This document shows positions 7,841 through 21,703 of a DNA stretch of 64,000 nucleotides, in pieces (the stretch's first letter is position 1; every line of letters begins with the position of its first letter). The stretch is from Gemmatimonadota bacterium (GTDB lineage: Bacteria; Gemmatimonadota; Gemmatimonadetes; Gemmatimonadales; GWC2-71-9). A program made the translations under genes and the position numbers. Below the pieces are notes generated by a model, which was given only the letters and a program-made list of their open reading frames with translations, had not been told where the DNA came from and searched no databases. Location of the stretch: NCBI GenBank assembly GCA_016713435.1, contig JADJPD010000001.1, positions 868,001 through 932,000 on the forward strand. The letters run 5' to 3'.

Positions 7841-9312
7841 TGCGCCTCCCCACCCCCACCCGGCGCCTCGCGCTGGCGCTGCTCCTCACGCTCGCGGCCG
7901 GCGGCCCGCTCGCCGCCCAGAAGGAGGCGCCCCCGGCGCCCGGGACCCCGAAGGACTTCCGGCTCCCGCCGCGGCGCACCATCACGCTGCCCAGCGGGAT
8001 GCGCGTCAGCTTCATTCACTACGGCACCGTGCCCAAGGTGGCCCTGAGCCTGGAGCTGGCCACCGGCGGCATCGACGAATCCCCGCGCGAGGTGCAGCTG
8101 TCGGGGCTCACCGCGCGGATGCTGGTGGAGGGCACCGCCACCCGGACCGCCGAGCAGATCTCGCAGGAAGCCGCCGCCATGGGCGGCTCCCTCGATGCCG
8201 GCGCCGGGGATGACGCCCTCACCGTGGGCGGCGAGGTGCTGAGCGAGCACGGCCCCCGCTTCGTGGCGCTGATGGCCGACGTGGTGCGCCGGCCCCGCTT
8301 CGCCGCCGCCGACGTGGCTCGGCTCCGCGACAACATCGCCCGCGACAACGCCATCGCCCTGAGCCAGCCGGGGCAGCTGGTGCGCTCGCGCTTCCGGGCG
8401 CTGCTCTTCGGTGACCATCCCTATGGACGCGTCTTCGCCAGTGACGCGATGCTGGCCGGCTACGACTCGGCCGCCGTCCGCCGCTTCTACGCGAAGAACG
8501 TCGGCGCGCGGCGGGCGCACCTGTACGTGAGCGGCGTCTTCAACGAGGCGCAGGTGGAACGGGCCATCCGCTCCGCGTTCGCGGGCTGGGCGGCGGGGCC
8601 GGCGCCCACGGTCAACCCGCCCAGCGTCGCGGACCGCGCCCAGGTGGAGCTGATCGACCGCCCCGACGCGGTGCAGAGCTCGCTCCGCGTGGGGCTGGCG
8701 GTGCCCGATCCCACCAGCCCCGACTGGGTCCGCCTGGCCGTCACCGACCAGATCCTGGGCGGTGCCTTCGGGTCGCGCATCACCAGCAACATCCGCGAGG
8801 ACAAGGGCTACACCTACTCGCCCTTCTCCTTCCTCGGGAGCTGGCCCAAGGTCGGCACCTGGATCGAGGTGGCCGACGTGACCACCAACGTCACCGGCGC
8901 CTCCCTCAAGGAGATCTTCGGCGAGGTGGACCGGCTGCGCACCGAGGCGCCCTCCCAGCGCGAGCTCGACGGCATCAAGCAGAACATGGCGGGGGTGTTC
9001 ACGCTCCAGAACTCGAGCCGCTTCGGGCTCATCGGGCAGCTCCAGTTCGTGGACCAGCACGGGCTCGGCGACGGCTACATCTCGAGCTACGTCCGCAACG
9101 TCATGGCCGTGACGCCCGAGGAAGTCCAGCGCACCGCGAAGCGCTACCTCGACCCCTCCCGCATGACCATCATGGTGGTGGGCGACAAGAAGACCGTGGA
9201 GGAGCAGCTGGCGCCGTACCGCGCCGCCACCCCTGACAAGCCACCTGACGCGGAGTGGAAGGGCGGACCGGATCTCCGGCCCGCCCTTCACCTTTTCCGC
9301 CCCGCGGCGTAG
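7840..9312 (+). CDS. M16 family peptidase-like protein, non-catalytic partner
   Basis: 490 residues with a signal peptide (LALALLLTLAAGG, cleavage near PLAAQ). It has the M16 architecture, including a C-terminal region with AFGSRITSNIREDKGYTYS. At the place of HxxEH the sequence reads SGLTARMLVEGT, so zinc ligands are absent. Such inactive M16 partners are known to complete the substrate chamber and bind substrate for the catalytic subunit. The ATG overlaps the previous stop. A GC-rich hairpin followed by CACCTTTT lies inside the last 18 codons (9259-9288) and probably terminates the operon transcript. Confidence 0.9.
   Translation: MRLPTPTRRLALALLLTLAAGGPLAAQKEAPPAPGTPKDFRLPPRRTITLPSGMRVSFIHYGTVPKVALSLELATGGIDESPREVQLSGLTARMLVEGTATRTAEQISQEAAAMGGSLDAGAGDDALTVGGEVLSEHGPRFVALMADVVRRPRFAAADVARLRDNIARDNAIALSQPGQLVRSRFRALLFGDHPYGRVFASDAMLAGYDSAAVRRFYAKNVGARRAHLYVSGVFNEAQVERAIRSAFAGWAAGPAPTVNPPSVADRAQVELIDRPDAVQSSLRVGLAVPDPTSPDWVRLAVTDQILGGAFGSRITSNIREDKGYTYSPFSFLGSWPKVGTWIEVADVTTNVTGASLKEIFGEVDRLRTEAPSQRELDGIKQNMAGVFTLQNSSRFGLIGQLQFVDQHGLGDGYISSYVRNVMAVTPEEVQRTAKRYLDPSRMTIMVVGDKKTVEEQLAPYRAATPDKPPDAEWKGGPDLRPALHLFRPAA
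9259..9288 (+). terminator. Terminator-like hairpin inside the 3' end of the M16 operon
   Basis: Stem AAGGGCGG-A-CCGG / CCGG-C-CCGCCCTT with an ATCT loop, followed by CACCTTTT. It starts 54 nt before the stop codon of the M16-like gene. Position and U-rich tail fit an intrinsic terminator; being inside coding sequence is odd. Confidence 0.5.
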
Positions 9313-9448
9313 GCTTCCCCCAGGCGCATTTCCGGCCACTCAGCCCCTCCATCCTTATTGCCGATAATTCCGCATTGGGTCCCGCCTGGGACCCCATGGC
9401 CCGGAGGCACTTCTGGCGCAGCGCCGGTTCGACCCGCGATACCTCGCC

Positions 9449-11935
9449 GTGGCTCTCGGCCTCGTCTTCTCCTGGTCGGAGGTGACGGGGATCTGGAAGT
9501 CGTGGGGTTTGGGCGGGGTGGTCTTCAGCTACTGCGCCTTCATCCCGCTGCAGGCGGCGAGCGCCTGGGTGCTGTGGCGCGCCGCCCGCCGCGAGGACCT
9601 GCCGGACGGTGCCGCGCGGGCGCTCCGCGCCTTTGCCCTCGGCTTCGTGTTCCTGGGCCTCGGCAGCCTGGTGCTGGCCGGCGACACGATCCAGCAGGCC
9701 CTGCTCGGCCTCGACGAGGGCGACTACAGCCTCGCCGACTTCTTCTACGCCCTCAGCTATCCGTGGATCGTGGCGGGCTTCCTGCTCCTGCCGCGGCGCC
9801 AGCCCGGCTGGGGCGCGCGCATCCGGGGGCTGCTCGACACCGTGGCCATCCTGGTGATGAGCGGGCTGCTCATCTACGTGAACTGGACGCTCCGCGCCAA
9901 GGCCTCGGGCCTCGGCGCGTTCCTCAGCACGGCCTACCCGCTGCTGGCGGCCTTCTCGCTGGTGCCGGCCAATCGCGCCCTGACGCGCGGGCGCGTGCTG
10001 CCGAGCCGGCGCGCCTGGTTCGGGCTGGTGATCCCGGTGACGCTGACCCTCTTCTCGGACATCGTCATCCAGAGCCTCTGGGCCACGGGCTACCACGGGC
10101 CCAACTGGTCGGTGCCCATCGCGGTGGCCATCAACCTCATGATCCTCTGGTCCGCGGAGTGGTGGGCCACCGACCCGCTGGTGGCCACCAGCGACGAGCC
10201 GGGCGGGCCCCTGCTGGTGAGCCCCCTGCCGAGCCTGCTGGCCATCGGCGGCGCGGGCATCCTGCTCCTCATGGTGAGCGCCGGCAACTCGGCGGCCCTG
10301 TGGCCCGTGCTGCAGACGCTCATTGCGCTCAACCTGGTGCTGGTGGCGCGCGACGCCTTCTTCGTGGTGGCCGCCACCCGCCAGGCCCGGCGCGAGGCCG
10401 AGCTCGAGGGCCAGCGGCGCTTCGAGGCGCTGGTGCGCCGGGCCACCGACCTCATCCTGGTGGTGGACCAGGACCAGGTCATCCGCTTTGCCAGTCCCGC
10501 CGCCGCCAGCCTCCTTGGCCGCCCGGGTGAGGAGCTGGTGGGCCGACCGCTCGAGGCCGAAGTGCACCCGGAGGATGCGCCCGCCACCCGCGACGCGCTC
10601 ACGGCGCTGCTCGCCGCCCCGGCCACCGTGGCCACGCTGGACTTCCGGCTGCGCCACGCGGCGGGCACCTGGCGCCGCTTCGAGTCGAGCGCGGCCAACC
10701 TCTGCGCCGAGCCCGCGGTGGGCGGCCTGGTCCTCAACGCGCGCGACGTCACCGACCGCCTGCAGCTCGAGGAGCAGCTGCGGCAGGCGCAGAAGATGGA
10801 AGTGGTGGGGCAGATCGCCGGCGGGGTGGCGCATGACTTCAATAACCTCCTCACCACCGTCATGGCGGGGAGCGACTTTGCCCTCGAGGCCCTGGCCGAG
10901 AAGGACCCGGTCCGCGCCGAGATCCTCGGCATCCGCGACGCCGCGCAGCGCGGCGCCGCCCTCACCAGCCGGCTGCTCGCCTTCAGCCGCCCGAGCGGCA
11001 CCGGCCCCAAGGTGGTGCGCCTCGGCGAGCGGATCGCGGGGCTTCGCCCGCTGATGCAGCGCCTGGTGGGCGACGGGGTGCAGCTCCTCTTCACCGCCGA
11101 GGCCGGCGCCGGCGCCGCGCGGGTGGATCCCGACGAGCTGGAGCACGCGCTGCTCAACCTCGTGGCCAACGCCCGCGATGCCATGAACGGCCGCGGCATC
11201 CTGCGCATCGACGTGGCCAGCCGGCTGCTCGACACGGCGCTCCGCTCCAGCGTGCTGAGCGCCGGCGCCGGCCGCTACATGGTGATCCGCGTGGCGGACA
11301 CGGGGCACGGCATGGACAGCGCCACCCAGGCGCGGCTCTTCCAGCCGTTCTTCACCACCAAGCCGCACGGCCAGGGGACCGGCCTCGGGCTCTCGGGCGT
11401 GCGCGAGTTCATGCGGCGCTCGCACGGTGGCATCACGCTGGAAAGCACGCCGGGCGAGGGGAGCTGCTTCACCCTCTGGTTCCCGGCGGTGGCGGAGGAG
11501 GAGGCACCCGAGGCGCGCCAGTCCAGCCACGTGCCGGTGCCCGGCCACGAGGTGATCCTGCTCGCCGAGGACGACGACGTGGTGCGCCGCACCACCGCGC
11601 GCATCCTGGCCGCCGGCGGCTACACGGTGCACGCGGCGCGGGACGCCGTGGAGGCGCGACGCCTCTTCGCCGAGCACGGGCGCGCCATCGACATGCTGGT
11701 GACCGACGTGATGATGCCGGGCCAGAGCGGCGTGGCCCTGGCTGAGTCGCTCCGCGCCGAGCGGCCCGGCCTGCCGGTGCTCCTTGTCTCCGGCTATCCC
11801 GGGGAGGATCTCTCCCGCCTGGGCGTGGAGGTGGGCGAGGTGGACCTGCTGCGGAAGCCGTACACCGCCCGGGAGCTCACCGCGCGGGTCCGGGCGGTGG
11901 TCGCCGGGAAGGCGGTTGCCCGCACCGAGGCCTGA
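9449..11935 (+). CDS. Membrane-bound hybrid sensor histidine kinase
   Basis: 828 residues from GTG. Residues 1-310 form about eight to nine membrane segments with no recognised ligand-binding domain. A PAS domain follows (about 325-440; RFEALVRRATDLILVVDQD). The dimerisation box has GGVAHDFNNLLTTV with H462 as the phosphorylation site; N-box NLVANARDAM is near 570 and the G-boxes DTGHGM and GTGLGLS follow. A C-terminal receiver (about 695-815; ILLAEDDD, LVTDVMMPG with D753, LLRKPY) makes it a hybrid kinase of the NtrB-like HisKA family. No dedicated response regulator is adjacent. Start is uncertain by a few residues. Confidence 0.9.
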   Translation: MALGLVFSWSEVTGIWKSWGLGGVVFSYCAFIPLQAASAWVLWRAARREDLPDGAARALRAFALGFVFLGLGSLVLAGDTIQQALLGLDEGDYSLADFFYALSYPWIVAGFLLLPRRQPGWGARIRGLLDTVAILVMSGLLIYVNWTLRAKASGLGAFLSTAYPLLAAFSLVPANRALTRGRVLPSRRAWFGLVIPVTLTLFSDIVIQSLWATGYHGPNWSVPIAVAINLMILWSAEWWATDPLVATSDEPGGPLLVSPLPSLLAIGGAGILLLMVSAGNSAALWPVLQTLIALNLVLVARDAFFVVAATRQARREAELEGQRRFEALVRRATDLILVVDQDQVIRFASPAAASLLGRPGEELVGRPLEAEVHPEDAPATRDALTALLAAPATVATLDFRLRHAAGTWRRFESSAANLCAEPAVGGLVLNARDVTDRLQLEEQLRQAQKMEVVGQIAGGVAHDFNNLLTTVMAGSDFALEALAEKDPVRAEILGIRDAAQRGAALTSRLLAFSRPSGTGPKVVRLGERIAGLRPLMQRLVGDGVQLLFTAEAGAGAARVDPDELEHALLNLVANARDAMNGRGILRIDVASRLLDTALRSSVLSAGAGRYMVIRVADTGHGMDSATQARLFQPFFTTKPHGQGTGLGLSGVREFMRRSHGGITLESTPGEGSCFTLWFPAVAEEEAPEARQSSHVPVPGHEVILLAEDDDVVRRTTARILAAGGYTVHAARDAVEARRLFAEHGRAIDMLVTDVMMPGQSGVALAESLRAERPGLPVLLVSGYPGEDLSRLGVEVGEVDLLRKPYTARELTARVRAVVAGKAVARTEA

Positions 11936-12061
11936 CGCACCGGCCCGACACGTCCGTCGCCCCTTGTTCGGAATCGCTTCGCCCGCGAAGTTTGCCACAT
12001 TCCGAGGCGCCCTGCCTCGCACGCCCCCCAGCGTTCCTCCCGCCCCGCCCCGGAGCCAGCC

Positions 12062-12937
12062 GTGGACGTCGAGGCCGCGATCCGTACCCTTGAGGCATCC
12101 GGCAACTACCGGGTGCTGCGCCGGTTCGAGTCGGCGCGGAGCTACGGCACGGCCATGGGCGAGGTGCGCCAGGCGCTGGCGGTGGACACCGAGACCACCG
12201 GCCTCGAGCCCGCCAGCGACGTGATCATCGAGTTCGCAGCCGTGCGCTTCGCGTTCTGCAGCCTCACGGGCACCATCGTGCGGGTGGAGGAGGCGGTGAG
12301 CTGGCTGGAGGACCCGGGCCGGCCCATTCCCCGGGCGGTCACCGACCTCACCGGCATCACCGACGCGATGGTGGCCGGCCAGCGGATCGACGACGCGGCG
12401 GTGGCCGCGCTGGCGGCCCCGTGCGGCCTGGTCATTGCGCACAACGCGGGCTTCGACCGGAAGTTCATCGACAAGCGCCTGCCCATGCTGGGGGAGCGCC
12501 CGTGGGGCTGCTCCCTCAACGACGTGCCCTGGCGCGACGGGGGCGGGAGTGCCCGGGCCCTCGACTACCTGCTGCTCAAGCACTGCGGCATGTTCTTCGA
12601 CGCCCACCGGGCCGGCGCCGATTGTGAGGCGCTGGTGCGGCTGCTCGCCACCCCGCTGCCCGACGGGCGGCTGCCGATGCGCCTGCTGCTCGACGCCGCC
12701 GCGCGCCCCATGGTGCGGGTGTGGGCGGTGGGGGCGCCGTTCGACCAGAAGGACCTCCTCCGCGCCCGGCGCTACCGCTGGAACCCCGGCACCGACGGCC
12801 GGCCCAAGGCCTGGTTCCGGGAGCTGGCCGAGGACCAGCGGGCGGCGGAGGAGGAGTGGCTGTTCACGCAGGTGTATGGCAAGCGCGTGGAGCTCAAGGT
12901 GGAGCCGCTCACCGCCGCGCGCCGCTTTGCCGACTGA
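12062..12937 (+). CDS. DnaQ-like DEDDh 3'-5' exonuclease domain protein
   Basis: 291 residues from GTG. Exonuclease motifs are complete: DTETTGL (D42, E44), HNAGFDRKFID (D132) and HRAGADCEAL (H182, D187), the DEDDh pattern. The C-terminal hundred residues (VRVWAVGAPFDQKDLLRARRYRWN) form an extra region ending in a helix-rich tail seen in other stand-alone DnaQ-like proteins. It probably removes nucleotides from 3' ends during repair or nucleic-acid turnover; it is not fused to a polymerase and no polymerase subunit is nearby. Confidence 0.88.
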   Translation: MDVEAAIRTLEASGNYRVLRRFESARSYGTAMGEVRQALAVDTETTGLEPASDVIIEFAAVRFAFCSLTGTIVRVEEAVSWLEDPGRPIPRAVTDLTGITDAMVAGQRIDDAAVAALAAPCGLVIAHNAGFDRKFIDKRLPMLGERPWGCSLNDVPWRDGGGSARALDYLLLKHCGMFFDAHRAGADCEALVRLLATPLPDGRLPMRLLLDAAARPMVRVWAVGAPFDQKDLLRARRYRWNPGTDGRPKAWFRELAEDQRAAEEEWLFTQVYGKRVELKVEPLTAARRFAD

Positions 12938-12996
12938 CGACACCCCCGGCCGGGGCGGCACGCCCCGGCCATGACCCCGACCCGCAGGAGCACCCC

Positions 12997-13284
12997 ATGA
13001 GCCTGACCGGGGGCCCGGACGCCGCCGCCCGCGACCCGGGCCACCTGCCGGTGCGTGAAGGCCGGCTCAAGCCCGAGTTTGCCCACCTGTATCCCGGCAT
13101 CCCCGCCGGCACCTGGATGCTGGCGGCGACGCTGGCCAAGCACCTGCTGAACGGGATGATCGCCGACGGGAAGCAGGCGCCGGCCATCAACGTCCGCCTG
13201 CTGGACGACGCCCACTTCGAGTTCCGCGGCGGCCGAGATGCCGCACGCGGCCAGCGCAACACGCGCGTCGGCGACCGGGCCTGA
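12997..13284 (+). CDS. Small hypothetical protein
   Basis: 95 residues from the ATG in CACCCCATGAGC, with an AGGAG ribosome site 6 nt upstream. The middle (GRLKPEFAHLYPGIPAGTWM, then AKHLLNGMIADGKQAPAINVRLLDDAHFEFRGG) looks like a genuine compact fold, while the last 15 residues look random, suggesting the original C-terminus was altered. I do not recognise the family. The sequence after the stop contains further broken coding-like stretches (see 13308). Confidence 0.5.
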   Translation: MSLTGGPDAAARDPGHLPVREGRLKPEFAHLYPGIPAGTWMLAATLAKHLLNGMIADGKQAPAINVRLLDDAHFEFRGGRDAARGQRNTRVGDRA

Positions 13285-13307
13285 GGCCCAGGGCCACCGC
13301 CGGGCTG

Positions 13308-13451
13308 GTGCCGGGCCTCGCCATCGGCCTGGCGTTCACGGCGGTGGGCGTGCTCAAGTTCACCGGCCGGCATCTCGGCATCCGCGGGGGACGCGCCCTG
13401 CCGGCGCCGGAGCGCATGGTGGGCACCTGCCCCACCTGGACCAGCCAGTGA
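13308..13451 (+). other. Possible remnant of a decayed small membrane-protein gene
   Basis: A GTG-started frame of 47 codons encodes a hydrophobic segment (PGLAIGLAFTAVGVLKFTG) and stops at a TGA. Just after the stop a further short frame (LRLGIPALFLATGLAAPGF) is again membrane-like. This may be a gene broken by frame changes, but chance hydrophobicity in GC-rich DNA cannot be excluded. Confidence 0.25.
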
Positions 13452-13552
13452 CTCCGGCTCGGGATCCCCGCGCTCTTCCTGGCCACGGGTCTCGCCGCGC
13501 CCGGCTTCACCGTGGTACGTTGACTCTCGCCCACACCCTGAGCGGAGGCTCC

Positions 13553-13966
13553 ATGGCCGAACCGAAGACCAAGGCAACCACCGCCAGCGTGGACGCCTTC
13601 ATCAAGAAGCAGAAGGGCGAGGAGCGCCAGGAGGACTGCCGCACGCTCGTCAGGCTCCTGTCCTCGATCAGCCGGGCCAAGCCGCGGATGTGGGGGACGA
13701 GCATCGTGGGCTTCGGCACCTACCCGCTGACGTACGCCGATGGCTCCGTCCGGGAATGGCCGGTGCTTGCGTTCTCCCCGCGCAAGCAGGACCTGGTGGT
13801 CTACATCCTGGGGCTCACGAACTACGCCGGCCAGCTGGCCCGCCTCGGCCCGCACAAGACGGGCAAGGTGTGCCTCTACCTCAAGCGCCTGGCGGACGTG
13901 AAGCTGCCGGTGCTCAAGGCGATCCTGGTCGCTTCCTACAAGGACGCGAAGCAGCGATACGGCTGA
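13553..13966 (+). CDS. DUF1801 domain protein
   Basis: 137 residues. ATG has a GAGCGGAGG ribosome site just upstream, and a TACGTTG box lies 37 nt before it. The body matches the DUF1801 (YdhG-like) fold: VDAFIKKQKGEERQEDCRTL, KPRMWGTSIVGFGTY, LVVYILGLTNY, and the C-terminal TGKVCLYLKRLADVKLPVLK. Family members are small cytoplasmic proteins related by fold to SCP2/StART-like proteins; no reaction is established. It converges on the amine oxidase gene with only 6 nt between the stops. Confidence 0.88.
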   Translation: MAEPKTKATTASVDAFIKKQKGEERQEDCRTLVRLLSSISRAKPRMWGTSIVGFGTYPLTYADGSVREWPVLAFSPRKQDLVVYILGLTNYAGQLARLGPHKTGKVCLYLKRLADVKLPVLKAILVASYKDAKQRYG

Positions 13967-13972
13967 GGCGGG

Positions 13973-15307
13973 TCACGGCGCGGCGGCGCGCCGGAGCGCG
14001 GCCAGCACCTCATCGGCGGCCCGCCAGCCGGAGCGGATGGCGCCCTCGAGCGTGGCGTTCTGGCCCCGCCCCGCGGTGGCCTCGCCGGCGAAGAAGAGCG
14101 TGGACTCGACGGGCGCAGCCAGCTCGGCCTGGGCGGCGAGCCCGCCGACCCCGACGTAGCTGTAGGCGCCGAGGGCGAAGGGGTCGCTGCGCCAGTCGTG
14201 CAGGTGGGCCTCGACGAGCTCGCGATCCAGCCGGTCGTGCGCCAGGCCGAGCGCGGTGGCGAACGAGGCCGTGGCGCGGTTGATGAGCTGGGCCGGTGTG
14301 CCCGCCCCGAGCCGCGAGGCCTGCTCGCCCCCGGCCCAGGCCACGACGTCGCTCGAGCCCGACGCGGCGGTCCAGAAGGTGGGGAAGGCCTGCTCGTAAT
14401 CGTGGAGCATGCGCATCCCGGCGAGCGGCGGCACGTCCTCCCACACCGGGCGGCGGAACCGGAGCACCACCTTCACCGCACCGCCCATCTCGAGCCGGGC
14501 GAGGGCGGCGTGCTTGGCCGCCGGCAGCGGTGGATGGAAGCGGAGCGCGGCGGGATGCGCGTCCGGCGCCTTGAGGATCGAGAGCGGGACCGTGACCACG
14601 ACGGCGCGGCCGGTGAACTCGGCGCTGTCCGTTCCCTCGAGCGCGCGCACGGTCGCCCCGCCGGGGCGCCAGGAGATCTCCTTGACCACCGCCTGCAGCC
14701 GCACCGCGTCGAGGCCGCCGGCGTCGAGGAGGAGGGGCACCAGCAGGCGGTCGAGGCCGGCGGGCGCACGGCACCCGGAGTCGTCGGCGGAGTTGTGTTC
14801 CTCCACCTCGAGGAGCCAGTGCAGGCTCAGCCGGTGCGCGTCCGCGGCGTGGAAGCCCTCCGCGTAGCGGAGGAGCGCGCGTTCGGCGGGGCTGTCGTCC
14901 GGCACGGCGGGATCGTCCTCGAGACGGCCGAGGGCGTCGGTGAGGGCAAGGTCGGGCCCGTCGAGGCGGGCGAGCCGGGCCAGGAGCCCGCCGTGGCGGT
15001 CGGGGGATTCCGGTACGCGCTGGTAGCCGGCGCCCTCGCGCACCCAGTGGCCGCCGTCCGCGGTGGCGAGCGGCACGCCGTCGAGCGCCAGCAGCTCCGC
15101 CACCGCACCGGTGGCGCCCACCCACTCGGGGCCGAGCTCGAAGGGAGCACCCGCGGCGTCGCGAAGGGTCCAGAGCCGTCCACCAACGCGGTTCCGCGCC
15201 TCCAGGACGGTGACCCGCACACCCGCGCGCGCCAGGCGCCCGGCCGCCGCGAGCCCTGCGACGCCCGCCCCGATGACGATGACCGAAGCTGGATGATCCG
15301 AGTGCAT
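13973..15307 (-). CDS. FAD-dependent monoamine oxidase family protein
   Basis: 444 residues. Start ATG has a CGGGAGGATCTC ribosome site. The Rossmann FAD motif VIVIGAGVAGLAAAGRL is at residues 9-25 with an acidic E36 ending the second strand and the RVGGRL arm at 40-45. The C-terminal FAD motif is LFFAGEATAGRGQNATLEGAI near 405-425. This is the flavin amine oxidase family (MAO/polyamine oxidase/phytoene-desaturase-like), which oxidises amines to imines with release of peroxide. No aromatic-cage identification is possible by eye, so the amine is unknown. The gene is divergent from the cupredoxin gene, with overlapping TAnnTT promoter-like boxes near 15374-15385. Confidence 0.88.
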   Translation of the reverse strand: MHSDHPASVIVIGAGVAGLAAAGRLARAGVRVTVLEARNRVGGRLWTLRDAAGAPFELGPEWVGATGAVAELLALDGVPLATADGGHWVREGAGYQRVPESPDRHGGLLARLARLDGPDLALTDALGRLEDDPAVPDDSPAERALLRYAEGFHAADAHRLSLHWLLEVEEHNSADDSGCRAPAGLDRLLVPLLLDAGGLDAVRLQAVVKEISWRPGGATVRALEGTDSAEFTGRAVVVTVPLSILKAPDAHPAALRFHPPLPAAKHAALARLEMGGAVKVVLRFRRPVWEDVPPLAGMRMLHDYEQAFPTFWTAASGSSDVVAWAGGEQASRLGAGTPAQLINRATASFATALGLAHDRLDRELVEAHLHDWRSDPFALGAYSYVGVGGLAAQAELAAPVESTLFFAGEATAGRGQNATLEGAIRSGWRAADEVLAALRRAAAP

Positions 15308-15378
15308 GAGATCCTCCCGAGGGACGCCCCGCCTGCAGGACCGGGACACGGCCCCTCGCGCGGGGTGGCCCGGAAACG

Positions 15379-15386
15379 TAGCTTGG
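15379..15386 (+). promoter_or_regulatory. TAGCTTGG promoter-like box upstream of the cupredoxin gene
   Basis: TAGCTTGG in the divergent spacer, 76 nt before the cupredoxin ATG. The overlapping complementary strand reads TACGTTT toward the amine oxidase gene. It is one of several TAnCTTGG boxes in intergenic DNA here that resemble the Bacteroidota TAnnTTTG element. Inference only. Confidence 0.35.
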
Positions 15387-15454
15387 AGGAAGCCCGGCCT
15401 GCTGGCTCGGGTTTCAGTCCCCGCCATCGCCCCGAATGCCGAAAGGACCTCGCC

Positions 15455-15841
15455 ATGCCGAGCCGAGCCCCGCGCGTGTTCCCCGTCCTGGCGCTCGCCG
15501 GCCTCGTGGCCGGCTGCGCGGACAGCAACGGCCCCGGCCGCATCCCGGGCGACATCACCATCCTGCCCAACGCGGTGACGCAGGGCAATGCGGGCTTCTC
15601 GCCCAACCCGCTGGTGGTGCCGGCGGGGGAGGGCCGCGTGGTGGTGTGGCAGAACCAGGACATCGTGGCCGTGGGCGACAGTGGCACGGCGCACTGGCTG
15701 CTCTCCGACGAGAACCTGTTCGACTCGGGAAGCATCGCGCCGGGGGGCGCGTTCACCTTCACCTTCCCGGGGCCGGGCACGTACCACTACCGCTGCAAGA
15801 ACCACCTCAACATGGCGGGGACGATCACCGTCACGGACTGA
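15455..15841 (+). CDS. Cupredoxin (plastocyanin/azurin-like) lipoprotein
   Basis: 128 residues. The leader ends in a lipobox, LAGLVAGC, so the protein is predicted to be lipid-anchored on the periplasmic side. The single domain is a cupredoxin beta-sandwich. Candidate type-1 copper ligands are the histidine in TAHWLL, then cysteine, histidine and methionine in YHYRCKNHLNMAGTI, the usual C-x4-6-H-x-x-M loop (here C, H, M in order). A role as a small periplasmic electron carrier is likely. A strong terminator hairpin follows at 15906. Confidence 0.9.
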   Translation: MPSRAPRVFPVLALAGLVAGCADSNGPGRIPGDITILPNAVTQGNAGFSPNPLVVPAGEGRVVVWQNQDIVAVGDSGTAHWLLSDENLFDSGSIAPGGAFTFTFPGPGTYHYRCKNHLNMAGTITVTD

Positions 15842-15905
15842 CGGGGCGCCGGGCGGGCGTTCTCCGCGGAGGCGGGGAGGACAGCGGAGTAACTGCACGA
15901 GACGA

Positions 15906-15933
15906 GCGGGGCTCACCTCACGGTGAGCCCCGC
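15906..15933 (+). terminator. Intrinsic terminator after the cupredoxin gene
   Basis: Perfect 12-bp stem GCGGGGCTCACC / GGTGAGCCCCGC with a TCAC loop, followed by TTT. The stem shares its GGCTCACC/GGTGAGCC core with the internal palindrome of repeat copy A1. Confidence 0.75.
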
Positions 15934-16204
15934 TTTGCGTGACGACCCGTAGCCTCCGGAGGCAACCGTTCGACCCGCCCCGCCCACACCTCCAGCGCCC
16001 GATTTCCGGTCGTCGGGCAACTGGCCGACCTCCCCGTATCCTCCCAGGCGGCAGCCTCGCCATCGCCCGCGCGAGGTAGGCCGCCCTTGGCCGCGCGTTC
16101 AATTGTCGGAAACCCGGGCCGCCCGTATGTCTTGGGTCGGTGCGTCAGGCGCCCCCCGCGGGCTGTTCCGCCGCCTGACACGAGCCGGCACGACGGAAAG
16201 GCCC

Positions 16205-21652
<5,448 letters not shown>

Positions 21653-21703
21653 GGCCGCCCATGGCATCCCCTGTCCGCGGGCGATCGCCTCAACATCCTG
21701 CTG

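Noticed and set aside
9170..12961. A 1263-codon minus-strand frame across the M16 end, hybrid kinase and exonuclease genes
   Set aside because: It overlaps three well-supported genes on the other strand and has no recognisable motif.
16103..16204. Upstream start for the giant kinase (extra 34 residues)
   Set aside because: No ribosome site and random-looking composition; the ATG at 16205 has GGAAAGG at the right distance.
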